From: Apoda limacodes
Taxonomy: Eukaryota > Arthropoda > Insecta > Lepidoptera > Limacodidae
DNA: 64,000 nucleotides
Assembly (NCBI GenBank): GCA_946406115.1
Contig: OX291553.1
Location: forward strand, 12,777,001-12,841,000
Direction: 5' to 3'
This document shows positions 34,138 through 46,374 of this stretch, in pieces. How positions within the stretch are numbered: the stretch's first letter is position 1; each line of letters opens with the position of its first letter. The position numbers and the translations under genes are program-made. The notes below the pieces were generated by a model. That model ran no database searches and was not told the DNA's origin. It saw only the letters and a list, made by a program, of their open reading frames with translations.

Positions 34138-34143
34138 AATAAA
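34138..34143 (+). terminator. candidate draper polyadenylation signal
   Basis: This is the first AATAAA after the draper stop, 326 bases downstream. Further AATAAA copies follow (for example 34486-34491), so the real 3' end could be longer; the sequence alone does not decide. Confidence 0.4.
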
Positions 34144-35018
34144 ACATATTTAATTGTTAATAATCAGTTACTGTCAGCGTTATTGGCGAAACTAAAAATA
34201 GGGTAATGTTTAAATTCCCCTACTGTACATGGACGGTAAGTGGATTGAGTAATAGAGGGATATATTTAAAGGAGTTCTTCCCGGCATGGCAACAGATCTG
34301 TGGGTACATGATTCGATCCTATTTTTTGGCATTTAAATATCATGAGCAGCATTACTTTTAAATTGGTCATTTTAGACCAGGAAGTGGAATTTTTTATACA
34401 CCTTTCAGAGAAGTTTTTCGTGTAAGTATCGTTATTTTTGTAGGGTTTTCCATTTATAAAAATGTGATTTGATATTTGAAGTTAAAATAAACGATATTGT
34501 CATTAAAAATAAAACAGTATTAAAATTGACTTTAAAAAGTTTGTAGTGACTATCGGAAATTTTTATTTTGCTAGTGAATTTTTAATGTAAAAAGAAACTT
34601 TTCAATGAATCGTACTGATTTTTAGATCTGACTTTTATTTTTGACTTACAATTTTACATATTACATTGCGGCGTTTTAAATTGCTCTCAAAGATTGAAAA
34701 AGTATTTTTACCTTACCGATGTGTTGTGTGTTTTTAACTTAGTTGAGTTCAATTGATAAATTAATGTTTAACTATTTAATTTTTTGAATTGGTTACATTA
34801 ACCTTAAAGATACAAACCGTTTTGCATTTTAAGGTATTTTTTTTGTTTAATGTTTATTATTTTATAAATCATTATAGCAATTGTTTATAAAATAATAAAC
34901 AGTTAATTTATAATGTAAATTATGAACTTTTTTTGGGGTTGGCATTAACCATAAATTAAATTTTTAGTAATATTTTTTTTCCTGTATTAAAAAGTATTTC
35001 TGTGGATAATCTTTTTGT

Positions 35019-35385
35019 AAGTTCCAGTTTTATCACGTTTTAATTTTATCTGTTTCCTCATTTTTACTGTAATTGGCTGTCTATTAATAGTGAAACCGAA
35101 CCTTAAATTGTATTGTGGTTTTTTTGTGTATTCCAGTTCATCACTTTCATATGTTGGGAATAGATTTATATATTTTTAGTTTTCTATTTTTTCTCGTAAG
35201 TAATTGGCTGTCGATAAGTGGTGAAACCCACCTTTTAATTGCATTGTTCTTTTCGTCAGAGTTCCACTTCAACATTTTCTTATAAGTTGGGAATAAGTTT
35301 ATAAAAAAAATTGTCTGCTAACTCATTTGGTGTGTAAGTAATATAGTTGGCTGTCTATAAATGGTGGACCGACCCTTAAAGTGAT
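35019..35385 (+). repeat. degenerate tandem repeat, about 131-143 bp unit
   Basis: The block attggctgtc...aa.tggtga recurs at 35071, 35202 and 35345, and the block ttccagtt...atcac / ttccacttcaac recurs between them. About 2.5 diverged units lie downstream of draper. Confidence 0.65.
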
Positions 35386-38300
35386 ATGCATATTACAAAC
35401 GTTTTATTATTATTTTGATTACGTAATTAAGTTTTAAAAACGAAAAATCATATCTATCTCCATATCATTGTCATAATAGGGGATCTAACGTAGGTTTTGT
35501 ATACATAAAAAGATGTAATTTATTAACCGTTGTATTCGAATATGTAATAAAAATATTTTTATTAGATAAATTATCATAACAAACCTATTTTTTTATATAT
35601 ATTTAAAGTACATGTATAATGTCGTATAATAATCAAATGAGTAGAATATTTTTTCGAATGTTTTTGGACAAAATTAAATATTAAAACTTAATAAATATAT
35701 GACAACTGTTAAATATTGTAATGTTTGTAACATTTTTACGTTTTCCTGGATTAACCAGTTGACCCTGACGTTGTCCCGTATATTATGCTCGCTGTAAACA
35801 CATTAAGACATAGTACCTGTCGGCCAATTCCCAACGCCTGCGTGAGCGTTTTGGGGCCAACGCTATGCATCGATCCAGACGTTGAGTGAATAGTTAGGCC
35901 TAACGTTACGGATTTATGGTACAAACTGGTATTTGGCAGTTTTTGCGAAATTATCGTATCTATTTAAAAATTTAAAAGTAAACTGAATAGATTTTGTTTT
36001 ATTTCCAATTCAATGTGTTATTAGGAATATGTTATATAAAAATTAAGTTATTAACATAATTTAGAAATTGAGTAGGAAATTGGTAACATTTTTTTATGTA
36101 CATTGCAACGTTCATGTGTTAATAGTATTACATATTATGCATTTTATCTTACTTTTATTCAAATGCAGCAATTTTTCGCAGCTACTACTTTTGCTACGGT
36201 AGATATATTTTTATTGCTCAATCTTTTTTTCATAAACATTTAGATGCAGCTTTTTCAAAAAAATGTGCTTTTTTACAAGCTAAAGACGTTTTTTGCGTGC
36301 ACTTGTTACATTCCACTTTGCATGTACGCATATTTATTTTTGACCGATGTTAACATTTATTGTTATAACATTATATCATATCATTTTATGGATTGTTTTT
36401 CGGTTTTATTATTTTATCGATGTATAACATAAATTCTATTGACTTTATTTTAATATAATTGTTTAATTAATAAAATGTAAAGATCTATAGATTTATTTTA
36501 TAGCAAATTTATTATTAGAAGTTAAGTAAAACTGTTTAGAATTGTACATAGCGAAAATTTATGAAGTAAGGAAATATTTTATGAATGTTTTATTAATTAA
36601 ATTATGTGTAATGATCGGTAACATTGGCAACTTCGAATCGTGTGATTTTCTTATGAGAATATTTCCGAGTAAATATTTTGCTCAGAAAGTGCCAAAATAT
36701 AGCAATAAGATGGTGTAAGATCAGTAATATAGATATAACTTTAGGAATCTCTTGATATGGGATAAAATATACAAAGTTTACAAGTTATATGTAAGGTTAA
36801 TGGGAAGTTTAAACGATAAAGAAAAGTTATTTAAGTTAAACGCGTGTGTGACCAGTCAGTCAGTGTCAAAGAAGATCCAAAATAAAAATGAAAGCATCTC
36901 CAAATAAAGCTGCAAGTCCTATTGTGATTATACCCACATATCATAATCTGTGTCAATAATATGTTTGTTTTAAAAAGTAACAAAAAAATATAATAATATA
37001 TGGGATTCTTACCGTTGACCTAGAATCATGAAATTTGGCAAGAAGCAAGATGTTATGTCACAAATATAGAAAAAAATCCAAAAACTGGTCATAAACCTGA
37101 GACTTCATCTCATGATGGAAGAACTATCTACGTACAATAAGTTTGTTTTTTACTTTTTACCTTCATATAAAATACTTAATCGAGTGTTAAAATCCGTTCC
37201 GATGCACATTTTATCTGTATGTATGTTTTGTATTTTAAAATATATTTTAATTAGGCGTAGTTTAAATAAACGGCAAGTTGTGGAGTCCAACAACCCATAA
37301 ATAACAGTCAATTTAGATTTAAAATCCTTATTTTTAAAACCAAATTAAAATAGACACATACAAAAAGCGTTTAAATATCTTTTATTTATGGTTTTTATTC
37401 CTTTTTCATTTACAAACATACTTAATTGTAACTTGTGATTTAGTGTGGCCTGTTCGGCTTACGTTGTACCACCTGTTCTAAGATTGCCAATAGTTTAGAA
37501 TTGCTTAGTATCGGTGCAAAGCTTAGGAATGTACTAGAATCTGCGACGTAGGTTAACTAGTTATTATGAAATTTACTAATGTTCAAATGTATAACAAAAG
37601 TTGTCTACGATGAAATTTAGTGTTAAAAATAAATTTGTAATTCCGTAATTTATTTGTTTTGGTTAATATTGTATTTAGTTTATTGTTGTCATAAATTAAT
37701 TAATCAAAACAGAAAATGTTATTGCCTTGCTTTTTAAATCTTTCATATTTAAAAAGTAAGATAGTTACAGTAATATTAGCATTGTTAAAATCATATATTT
37801 AATCAACACATTACAAAAAAGCAATATGATTATTTTTTCAAACAAAAGAAGAAATTGAAAAGAACCTTGCCAAGGATTTAAAAATACATATTTTTCAACG
37901 AAGTTGAAAGTATTTGTAGTTTTTTTAAAAACAGTTTATCTTTTGTATTATTAATGTAATTAGATTTATAGTAAGTTAAAATCAGTTAAAACCTTTTCAT
38001 CACGTTATTAGCTCGTGTTCAAAACGATACTGCGTTGTCTTGACAGTACCTTAAAACTATTAGTCAATATTTACCCTTATATACATAATTTTAAGAATCA
38101 TGTTTGTGATACGATAATATATAGTGATAAGATACTCAGAGAAATAAATTATCTTCATCGATTATGTACTCTTTATGTTTTATTTTAAATTCCTGTATTC
38201 CATAAATCAATTACACGTTTAATGGTTACTTATTGACTTTACGTTAACGTGACGACAAATATTGGGACAAGTGTGGTTCTACCACGAAGTGTGACTCTGT

Positions 38301-38435
38301 TGGTTTAATTGAACCAACATTTGTGGGGCTCAAAAAGAGCAACAAAGTGCGTAGATCAATTGATCAGTATCAGTTTAATCTTACTTTATAACACCACTAT
38401 TTAATTAACTGTGTGAAAATTTGTGAATGTAAAAT

Positions 38436-38477
38436 ATGAAACCAATAATAGTTATTTTATCGTATCTTATATACCAG
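38436..38477 (+). CDS. short first coding exon: signal peptide of the repeat protein
   Basis: Fourteen codons from ATG to CAG, followed by GTGAGT. The hydrophobic run PIIVILSYLIY begins right after MK. It is easily missed because an ORF search starts at the internal ATG at 38590. Confidence 0.85.
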
Positions 38478-41190
38478 GTGAGTTTTGTAATTTTTGGTTT
38501 TCTTGCTGTGTTTATAAAATTCATATCTTTATTTAAATGTGTGTTAATTTCAGTCTTCGGCGTCTATCTTCGATGATTTTGGAGATACTATGTCTTCTAT
38601 AGGCGACAGCTTAGAGAGAGTAATCACAGATGTTTTAACAGATGTAAAAGAGACAATTGATTGCAGTATTTTTGCCGTTCAGCAAGTTCTTAAACTTGAC
38701 GGTGTTTTTAGTGATCCTTCGGAGTACAAAAAAAAATGTAACGGTGAAGGGGAAACAAGTTCTGCGAGTGATGAAACTCGCAATGAAAATGTTGTTGATT
38801 TACCTACGCCTCAGGTAACTTATGAATTTAAGGCACAAGATATGACCATAAGTAGTAATGGCGTTACGAAAGAAGTATCCGTTGCGATAAATAAGACAAA
38901 GACAAATGTTAATAAGACGCTTTGTAAAATTTTTGATAAAGGTAATACACGAACTAAATTACAGAATGCTAAAAATGTTTTAAAGACTGGTAGTGATCAT
39001 TTAACTGAAGTAAGCGCTATTCTAAGTAAAGAATTGGATAACATAGTGACGGACCATAAAAGCAAATATGACACGGGAGAACCTAAATCCCAAGAACCAG
39101 CACCAAATAGAGTACGGTATAAAATAAATGTTTTAAATGAAATCAAAGAAAGTAATGGAAGTCGCCCAGAAGCAAAAGAAATAAGTAATGCATCTAACAA
39201 AGTTTTGTTGGAACTGCAGACTACTAACAAATCTAATCACGATAACGTAAAATTATTAAACATTATAAAAGCTTCAGATAAGGAAACAAATAGCACCAAA
39301 ACAAAACTTCTATTACATTGGAACGAAATAGACCTCAGCGGCAAAAAGCAATCAGACATAGATAAACCTTTTATCAATGAAACTGCTAAAGCAAACACAA
39401 TAAGTGTTAATTTTCCTAATAGTTTTAAAGATGTTGCTAAGAAAATTATAAAGCAATCAAATGCAGTTCAGAAAAGTAGTCAAACTAATGGCACTGTGAG
39501 AGAAAAAAATAAAAACGTCAATTTTCGTAGAAATTCAACAAATTATCTAAATAATATTATTGAAGAATCGGATGTCCTTCAAAGTAATGACACTATTGTC
39601 AATAAAATATTATTAAATGATACTCAGAGATATGCTAAAGTTAATATGACAAAATCTGTTGAAGACTTTCATGTAATAAATGCAAGTCAAAAAGAGTTAA
39701 ACGTGAATTTGACTCTTCAGAATTCTAGTTCAGTAACTACAAAAATATCTGAATTTAAATTAAAAGCAGTTAAAGGTAAATCTGCCGTTCAAGATAATGA
39801 CTTGCTACAAGATCGTAAAGATTTTAAAACTAACACGACGAAAATGAATTTAGACTCTAATGTAATAAATGGAGGTCAAAAAGAATTAAAACTAAATTCG
39901 ACTCGTAAGAATCGTAGTTCAGTAACTACAAAAATAACTAAATTGAAATTAGAAATAGTTGAAGGTAAACCTTTCGACAAAGGTGATGACTTGCTACAGA
40001 ATGGTAAAGATTTAAAAAAAAACATGACTAAAATTGTTGAACAACTTAATGCAATAAATGCAAGACAAGAAGAGTTGAGCGTGAATTCGACTCGTAAGAA
40101 TCGGAGTTTAGTAACTACAAAAATATCTAAATCAAAATTAGAAACAGTTAAAAGTAAATCTATTGAGGAAGGTGATGCTCTTCAATATGGTAAAGATTTT
40201 AAAACAAACATGACAAAAAATGTTGAAGACTCTAATGTAATGAATGCAAGTCAAAAAGAGTCAAACGTTAATTTGTCTCGTAAGAATCGTAGTTCGGTAA
40301 CTTCGAAAATATCTGAATTGAAATTAGAAACAGTTAAAGGTAAATCTCTTGAAGATGGTGATGCTGTGCTTCAAGATAGCAGAGAAGCCAAAATGACGAA
40401 AATTGTTACAGACTCTAATGTAATAAATGCAGGTCAAAAACAGCTAAACGTAAATTCGACACGTGAGAATCTTTACTCAGAAACTAAAAATAAATCTGAA
40501 TTGAAATTAGAAACAGTTAAAGGTAAATCTTTCGAAGACGGTGATGTTGTGCTTCAAGATAGCAGAGAAGCCAAAATGACGAAAATTGTTAAAGACTCTA
40601 ATGTAATAAATGCAGGTCAAAAAGAGTTAAACGTAAATTCGACACGTGAGAGTCCTAACTCAGTAACTTCGAAAATATCTGAATTGAAATTAGAAACAGT
40701 TAAAGGTAAATCTCTTGAAGGTGGTGATGCTGTGCTTCAAGATAGCAGAGAAGCCAAAATGACGAAAATTGTTAAAGACTCTAATGTAATAAATGCAGGT
40801 CAAAAACAGCTAAACGTAAATGCGACACGTGAGAATCCTTACTCAGTAACTAAAAATAAATCTGAAATGAAATTAGAAACAGTTAAAGGTAAATCTCTCG
40901 AAGACGGTGATGTTGTGCTTCAGGATAGCAGAGAAGCCAAAATGACGAAAATTGTTAAAGACTCTAATGTAATTAATGCGGGTCAAAAGGAGTTAAACGT
41001 TAATTCGACACGTGAGAGTTCTAACTCAGTAACTACAAATATATCTGAATTTAAATTAGAAACAGTTGAAAGTAAATCAGTCCCCGGTGGTGATAAGGTG
41101 TTTCAAGATTGCAAAGATGATTTTAAATCAATGAATGACGAAGAATTTGAAGAGTTTCTGGATTCATTCTTTAGCCAGGAAACGGATTAG
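38436..41190 (+). CDS. unassigned secreted Asn/Ser/Lys-rich repeat protein, two exons, about 892 aa
   Basis: Exon 1 is 38436-38477 and exon 2 is 38554-41190; the 76-base intron has GTGAGT and tttcag and keeps phase 0. Exon 1 encodes MKPIIVILSYLIYQ; with exon 2's SSASIFDD this is a good signal peptide, probably cleaved near SSA-S. The mature protein is hydrophilic, with only four cysteines I can see (TIDCS, KKKCN, TLCKI, QDCKD), one tryptophan and many NxS/T sequons. Bases 39754-41190 encode seven repeats of 61-63 residues (core LKLETVKGKS...VINAGQKELNVNSTR) and a partial eighth, ending in an acidic tail (DEEFEEFLDSFF) and TAG. I do not recognise the family. Secretion and heavy N-glycosylation are inferred; an extracellular-matrix, silk-gland or other exocrine product is only a guess. 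Starting at the ATG at 38590 would lose the signal peptide. Confidence 0.85.
39754..41190 (+). repeat. coding tandem repeats of 183-189 bp with dimer structure
   Basis: Units start at 39754, 39943, 40132, 40318, 40501, 40684, 40867 and 41050 (partial). Spacings are 189, 189, 186, then 183 four times, all multiples of three. Units starting 40318 and 40684 share QKQLNVN and KNKSE; those starting 40501 and 40867 share QKELNVNSTRES. This indicates duplication of a 366-bp two-unit block. Confidence 0.9.
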
Positions 41191-41237
41191 TCAGGAGACG
41201 GTTAATTTATTTGACAATCCTAACGATTCGGATTTAG

Positions 41238-41249
41238 AATAAAAATAAA
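41238..41249 (+). terminator. polyadenylation signals of the repeat-protein gene
   Basis: Two consecutive AATAAA hexamers, 48 bases after the stop codon, give a short 3' UTR. Confidence 0.65.
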
Positions 41250-41649
41250 AACATAGCAACATACTACACGGATGTTGTTGGCTATCAAAGTTACGCTAAG
41301 AAAATAAGCATTGATGCGTGATTATAATTTTTTTCTGGAGCATGATCAATAAACTGCATGTAAGAAAATACTCATTCTATACATTTAAAAACGTATTATG
41401 TATTTTTTATTTTTTGTTTTTAATGAAACGCGAGTTGTAAACATTTCTAATTAATAATATACATACGGCTTATAAAGCGCGGTTAAATACCAGTCGATTG
41501 CTCGACTAGTTTCAGCCCTCCAACGTGAGCCTTATTTATGAGCTGCGTGCGGTAGAATTCCGCGGCGCGAACTGACAGGTCGCGGGAGCAAGCCAGGCCA
41601 GGGCGGACTTATTTCAATTGCTTCTTTTATTTTTCTTGATACACTTACT

Positions 41650-42246
41650 ACTACAAGTCGTAGTGAAACAGAAAGAGCGTCTCTATACTTACCTTTCGTG
41701 AAGGAAGTTACTGATAAGATAGGAAGGCTGATACAGCAAAATTTCTTTATCAGAACCGTATTTATACCACCGACACGAATAAGGCAGAACCTCTGTTCTC
41801 CAAAAGATCCTATGGAGCTACTTACAGGACCATGTGTTTATACGATTCCTGGTGACTGTGGCAAGAGTTATATCGGGGAAACTTAATTCAGCATCGCAAC
41901 CAGAATAAACGAATACATCCGTCACGTTAAGAACATGGATCCAAATGAATCGGCAGTGGCCCAACATATAATAGACACGGGGTCAACTCACTTTGTTAGG
42001 TTCGATAAGGCTAAAAAATTTATTTCGGATAAGTTCTTTGTACTAAGAAAAATAAAAGAAGCAATCGAAATAAGTCGCCATCCGAACTTTAACAGAAACT
42101 CGGGTTGGTGTCTATCGCATATGTGGAAGCCTGTTTTACATACTAAAAACAAGAAGAAAAAAATTATTAATAAACATGTATCTCGTAAAGATTGTTGCAA
42201 TCATATGACGTCAGCATATCAGGATAATGTTTACTTGGTCGGGTAA
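41650..42246 (+). pseudogene. Penelope-like retroelement 3' end (GIY-YIG endonuclease) with in-frame stop
   Basis: The frame from about 41660 reads SLYLPFVKEVTDKIGR, then IPPTRIRQNLCSPKDP, CVYTIPGDCGKSYIGET, a TAA at 41884-41886, and continues in frame with RINEYIRHVKNMDPNESAVAQ, DKAKKFISDKF and REAIEI-like residues to a TAA at 42244. The VYxIP...CGKxYIGET block is the GIY-YIG nuclease signature of Penelope-like elements. The RT domain is missing upstream; the GC-richer stretch 41500-41640 may be element-derived. No target duplication was identified. Confidence 0.78.
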
Positions 42247-42916
42247 CGATTATGTCTACATATGGCATGCCCTTACTTCACAACAGAACATTTAATTGTA
42301 ATAAGATAATAATTATAATGTAAAAAATTAACTGAAATTAAGTACGGAAACTTTATCGTGTAAATCTTTATTGAAGTAAAAAAAAAATAATAAGCATTAT
42401 TTCGAGTCGATCGTTATACAGGTTGTCAAAAAGGGTATATATAGTATAGGGTATAGTGGGGTTTTGTTTTCGTTGTAAAAGTGCGGTGCGAGTGCGCGAG
42501 GTAAGGATAGCGACGCACACCAGTTCGTAGAGATTCTTTAGCAATGGAGTGCCCGGGTGCAACGTATTTTCAACGTGCGAGTCATCCCTGTTTTTCCAAA
42601 TTATTGATTGTTCAAACTTTCAAGTTTTCGAATAAGTACAATTAGACACAAAAAGCACTAATAAATGAACACATAATGATAACAGAAAAGAAATTATACT
42701 TTAAGATACGAAAAAATAAAGAAATAATAGTTTTGCTCGCTGCTCCGCTTGCACCAAAGTCGATTATCGGCATTAGATTTTATGCAACTCCTTATGATTA
42801 TATAGAAATAAAATTCTCTACAACATTCACACATAAATTATTTGACAGGTATAATAACTTAAGAAATAATGTCTGCCGAACCTGCATACATACATATATT
42901 TTTTTTTTAAGATTTC
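42247..42916. other. spacer between Penelope relic and LINE
   Basis: AT-rich. A fragment at 42733-42790 (ctcgctgctccgcttgcacc) resembles the start of the repeat at 31765. No gene is supported. Confidence 0.5.
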
Positions 42917-45900
42917 TTTTTTTTTTTTTTTTTTTTTTTTTTATACCACTAAGGTGGCAAACAAGCCTACGGTCCGCCTGATGGTAAGCGGTCACCGTAG
43001 CCTATGGACGCTTGCAACACCAGGGGCATCACTCACGCGTTGCCGACCCTTCAGAAATCTAATAACTTCTTTTTTGAAGAACCCCATACTGTAGTCCTTA
43101 GAGAAAACCTTGGCAGGGAGCTCATTCCACAACCCAAGGGTTCGCGGGAGGAAGTTTCTCTGAAACCGCACTGTTCGCGACCATTTTGGTTCCAAAGTGT
43201 GAGAATGAATTCCCTGTCGATGGCGAGCGGTGCGATGGTAGAAAGTAGCCGTGGGCATCATTTCGAACAATTCCTCAGAACACAATCCATTGTACAAGCG
43301 GTAGAACACACACAGGGAGGCAAAGTCTCTCCTCAGACTTAAGGGTTCAATACCGCAAGTGAGTTTGGGATCGTCGACAATTCTCACAGCCCGTCGTTGA
43401 ACCGAGTCAAAAGGGCCAAGCTGGTATCCGGGTGCACCCGCCCAGAGATGGCAGCAGTACTCCATATGGGGCCGGACTTGCGACTTGTAAAGTAGCAACC
43501 TTTGCCCCGACGTGAAGTACTGCTTCGCTCTGTTGAGTACACCAAGTTTTTTGGACGCCAGCTTTACCTTGCCTAGCAAATGATCTCGGAACTGAACATC
43601 GCTGGAGATGTCAACGCCAAGGATCCCAATGCTCTTGGAGATGGAGAGGGGAGTGTTCTGGAATTGTGGGACTACAGTGAATGGGGTTTTCTTAGCGGTG
43701 AACGCGCAGACTTGTGTCTTTGAAGGGTTGAATCGGACCAAGTTTTCCCGCCCCCAGTCAGAGACCTTGGACAGACCGATCTCGATTTGAGACACAAGTT
43801 CTTCACGCTTTTCCTCCACAACGGAACGTGGGATGCTTGCACGGCCCGTGTAATAAGCGTCTCCAGTACTGTCATCTGCATAGCAATGTATGTTGTTGAT
43901 GTCCAACATATCATTGATGTGCAGTAGAAACAGCGTAGGAGACAGCACAGAGCCTTGCGGGACACCAGCATTAATGTCCATGCTATCAGAGCAACTACCG
44001 TCAACTACGGCTCGTATGCTTCTGCCGGACAAAAAGCTAGCCACTCATTTGCACAAACCCTCGGGCACTCCGTAAGAAGGCAACTTCGATAGAAGACCCC
44101 GGTGCCAGACCCGATCGAACGCCTTCGCTATGTCTAGGCTACATGCCAATGCCTCCCCCTGACTCTCAATGGCTAGTGCCCATCGGTGTGTGAGATACAC
44201 TAGAAGGTCACCAGTTGAGCGACCGTGGCGGAAGCCATATTGACGGTCACTGATCAGGTCGTGTTTTTCTAGGTATCTCAAAAGCTGTGTGTTGATCACA
44301 CGCTCCATCACCTTGGAGAGGAGAGAGGTTATAGCGATAGGCCTGTAATTCGATGGATCTGATCTATCGCCCTTTTTGGGCACCGGGTGCACATTTGCAG
44401 TCTTCCATGAAGACGGAAATTGCCTAGTGTGGTAGGAAAGCGTGAAGAGGCGCGTGAGTACAGGACATAACTCAGGAGCACACTGCTTAAGCACCACTGC
44501 TGGTATGCCGTCTGGCCCACTCGACTTATGAACGTCTAGGGAAAGCAACGCCCGCCGGACCTCGCGCTGTGTTATAGTGATTTCCGGCATGGTCTTACCG
44601 CACCACGGTAAAGTAGGTGGTACAGCGCCTTCGTCGTTCACATTCGAGTTAGAGGCAAAGAGACTGCCCAATAGATCGGCTTTCTCTTTTGCACTGTGGG
44701 CCAAGTCACCATCGGTCTTTCGCAGTGGTGGTAATGACGACTGGCAGAAGTTCCCCTCGGCAGCTTTAGCAAGCGACCAGAAAGCACGACTCCCAGAAGG
44801 ATAGCTCGCAAGTCGCCCACCTATTTTGCCGATGAATTGGAATTTTGCTCTGGCAGTTGCTTTCTTACTGAACCTCGAGGCAGCATTTAATTTGCGTTTT
44901 AACTCAGAAATATTCTGATCCTTATTATTACGAGCCGTGGTCCAAGCCTCATACGCAGTTTGCTTAAGAATTTTAGCTTCTCTGCAAGGCCTATTAAACC
45001 ACGGTCGTTTTTTGACGCCGGCAGCTACTCGCAGGTTAGGAATGAAACATTCCATACCAGCGAGGATTGTCTCAGTGACTGCGGCTGCGCAGACGTCAGG
45101 ATCTTCTGAGCTATAGCAGATCTGCCTCCACGGGTACGATGCATAAAATTCTCGCAATCCATCCCAGTCTGCCGACTTATAATGCCACACACGACGCCAA
45201 TTAGTTGGCCCAGAAGGATCGGGTTGTGTGCATGACAATCGAGTCCGGATGAGACAGTGGTCCGAGGAGCCAAGAGGCGCATCCACTGAGACGGAGTATC
45301 CATCCGGACGTGTAGTCAGCAGAAGGTCCAGTAAGGAGCTTGTATGGTCCTCTATATCTGGTATTCTCGTTGGAGAAAGTACCAGCTGAGAGAATCCATA
45401 GGTCAGAGCAAATTCATGAGCAGATATCCCTGCATAGTTATTGGTTCGAGAACTGAGCCACTCACGATGGTGGGCGTTAAAGTCTCCCAAAATAACTACT
45501 TCTGCTGTAGGATATTGCTCTAGAACTTTGTCAGTCGTCAAACTCAGGTGCGTGAAGAGTCGAGTTACGTCCGTGTCACCGCTATGAGACCTGTATAGGC
45601 ACGCATAGATACGAGTGTGGCCCCCATGATCTACGCGCACCCACAATATCGACAGGTCCCTGTCTTCAAGGCTATGAAGTCGGCGACAGCAGATATCCCC
45701 CCGGACGAACATACATACACCGGCACGACTCAAAAAATTGTGCTCGAGTTTGTAGCCGGGATAACGAAGGTATGATGTGTCGGCCGGGCAGGATATCTGC
45801 GTCTCCGTTAGAAAAAGAATGGTTGGCTGCGCAGTCTCGAGATGGTGATGGACTGCGTTAAGATTTGCGTGAATACCCCTTATGTTGCAAAAATCTACAT

Positions 45901-46230
45901 TATATGTGGATGGAGTAACCGCTGTCAAAACTCTTTTCTTTTTTCTGTTCCTGGCCATTTTGTTTGAAGTAACTTAGACTACGGATGAGGATTCACTGCA
46001 CAGACAGCTTAGAAGACAAAAAGTTGCGGTACTAAGACTGCCGAAGCTCAACACAGATGATGCGGTTGCTGGCACGGCGGGCGGAAGGGCCCCTGATCCC
46101 CCTCTGTTGTAGTAGCCGGGTCCACTCCGGTCTCCTTCTCCGGCACGACTACTACTTCAGAGACTTTACACAGGTTGGCAGATCAGCCTCCCAGGGCGGA
46201 GATTAAGTGATCCCTGGGTTCGGGAACCCG
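42917..46230 (-). mobile_element. near-complete non-LTR retrotransposon (Jockey/CR1-like LINE)
   Basis: The poly(A) tail is the T run 42917-42942 on the + strand. The 3' UTR (42943-42991) is short. One long ORF runs 45958 to 42992 and is interrupted once. GC-rich DNA 45959-46230 is the likely 5' UTR; the exact 5' end is uncertain. Copies of its 3' end occur at 17193-18365, 29137-29592, 48700-48842 and 60151-60545, so the family has been active repeatedly in this locus. Confidence 0.85.
42992..45958 (-). pseudogene. LINE ORF: endonuclease plus reverse transcriptase, one in-frame TGA
   Basis: 637 codons from ATG (45958-45956) are followed by TGA (44047-44045) and 350 more codons in the same frame to the final stop. 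The N-terminal third is an APE-like endonuclease (FCNIRGIHANL, FLTETQI, VVILGDFNAHHREWL, LGSSDHCLI). The middle is the RT (SSGPDGIPAVVLK, PKKGDRSDPSNYRPI, GFRHGRSTGDLL, SLDIAKAFDRVWHRG), continuing past the stop with AGVPQGSVLSPTLFL and HCYADDST, then a thumb region. The stop falls after GVPEGLCK, just before VASFLSGRS, and is the only break I see. No separate gag-like ORF1 is visible, so it is absent or lost. Confidence 0.88.
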
Positions 46231-46374
46231 TTCAATTTCTGTATTTGTGCTTAATTTAATCAAAAACGATGGATGCTGTGATAAAATAACCAAAAAGCGA
46301 AATAATGTTCATTCATTTACCTACAAAACAAGACCTAATTTACCGTCGTACGAGTAGAGGAAGTAGATGAGTAG

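Larger units (their letters stand above)
33813..38435 (+). other. draper 3' UTR and intergenic DNA
   Basis: AT-rich, without convincing coding capacity. It holds a degenerate tandem repeat (35019-35385) and, at 36995-37110, a reversed fragment resembling the interior of the GGGTTCCG family (agaatcatgaaatttggcaa). Frames at 36244-36432 and 37112-37300 are short, and the second overlaps that repeat. Confidence 0.6.

Noticed and set aside
38590..38592. Start codon of the repeat protein at 38590
   Set aside because: The frame is open upstream to a good acceptor, and a mini-exon with ATG and signal peptide joins it in phase.
43004..43342. 112-codon + frame (and its counterpart at 60238)
   Set aside because: Both are antisense shadows of the LINE ORF C-terminus.
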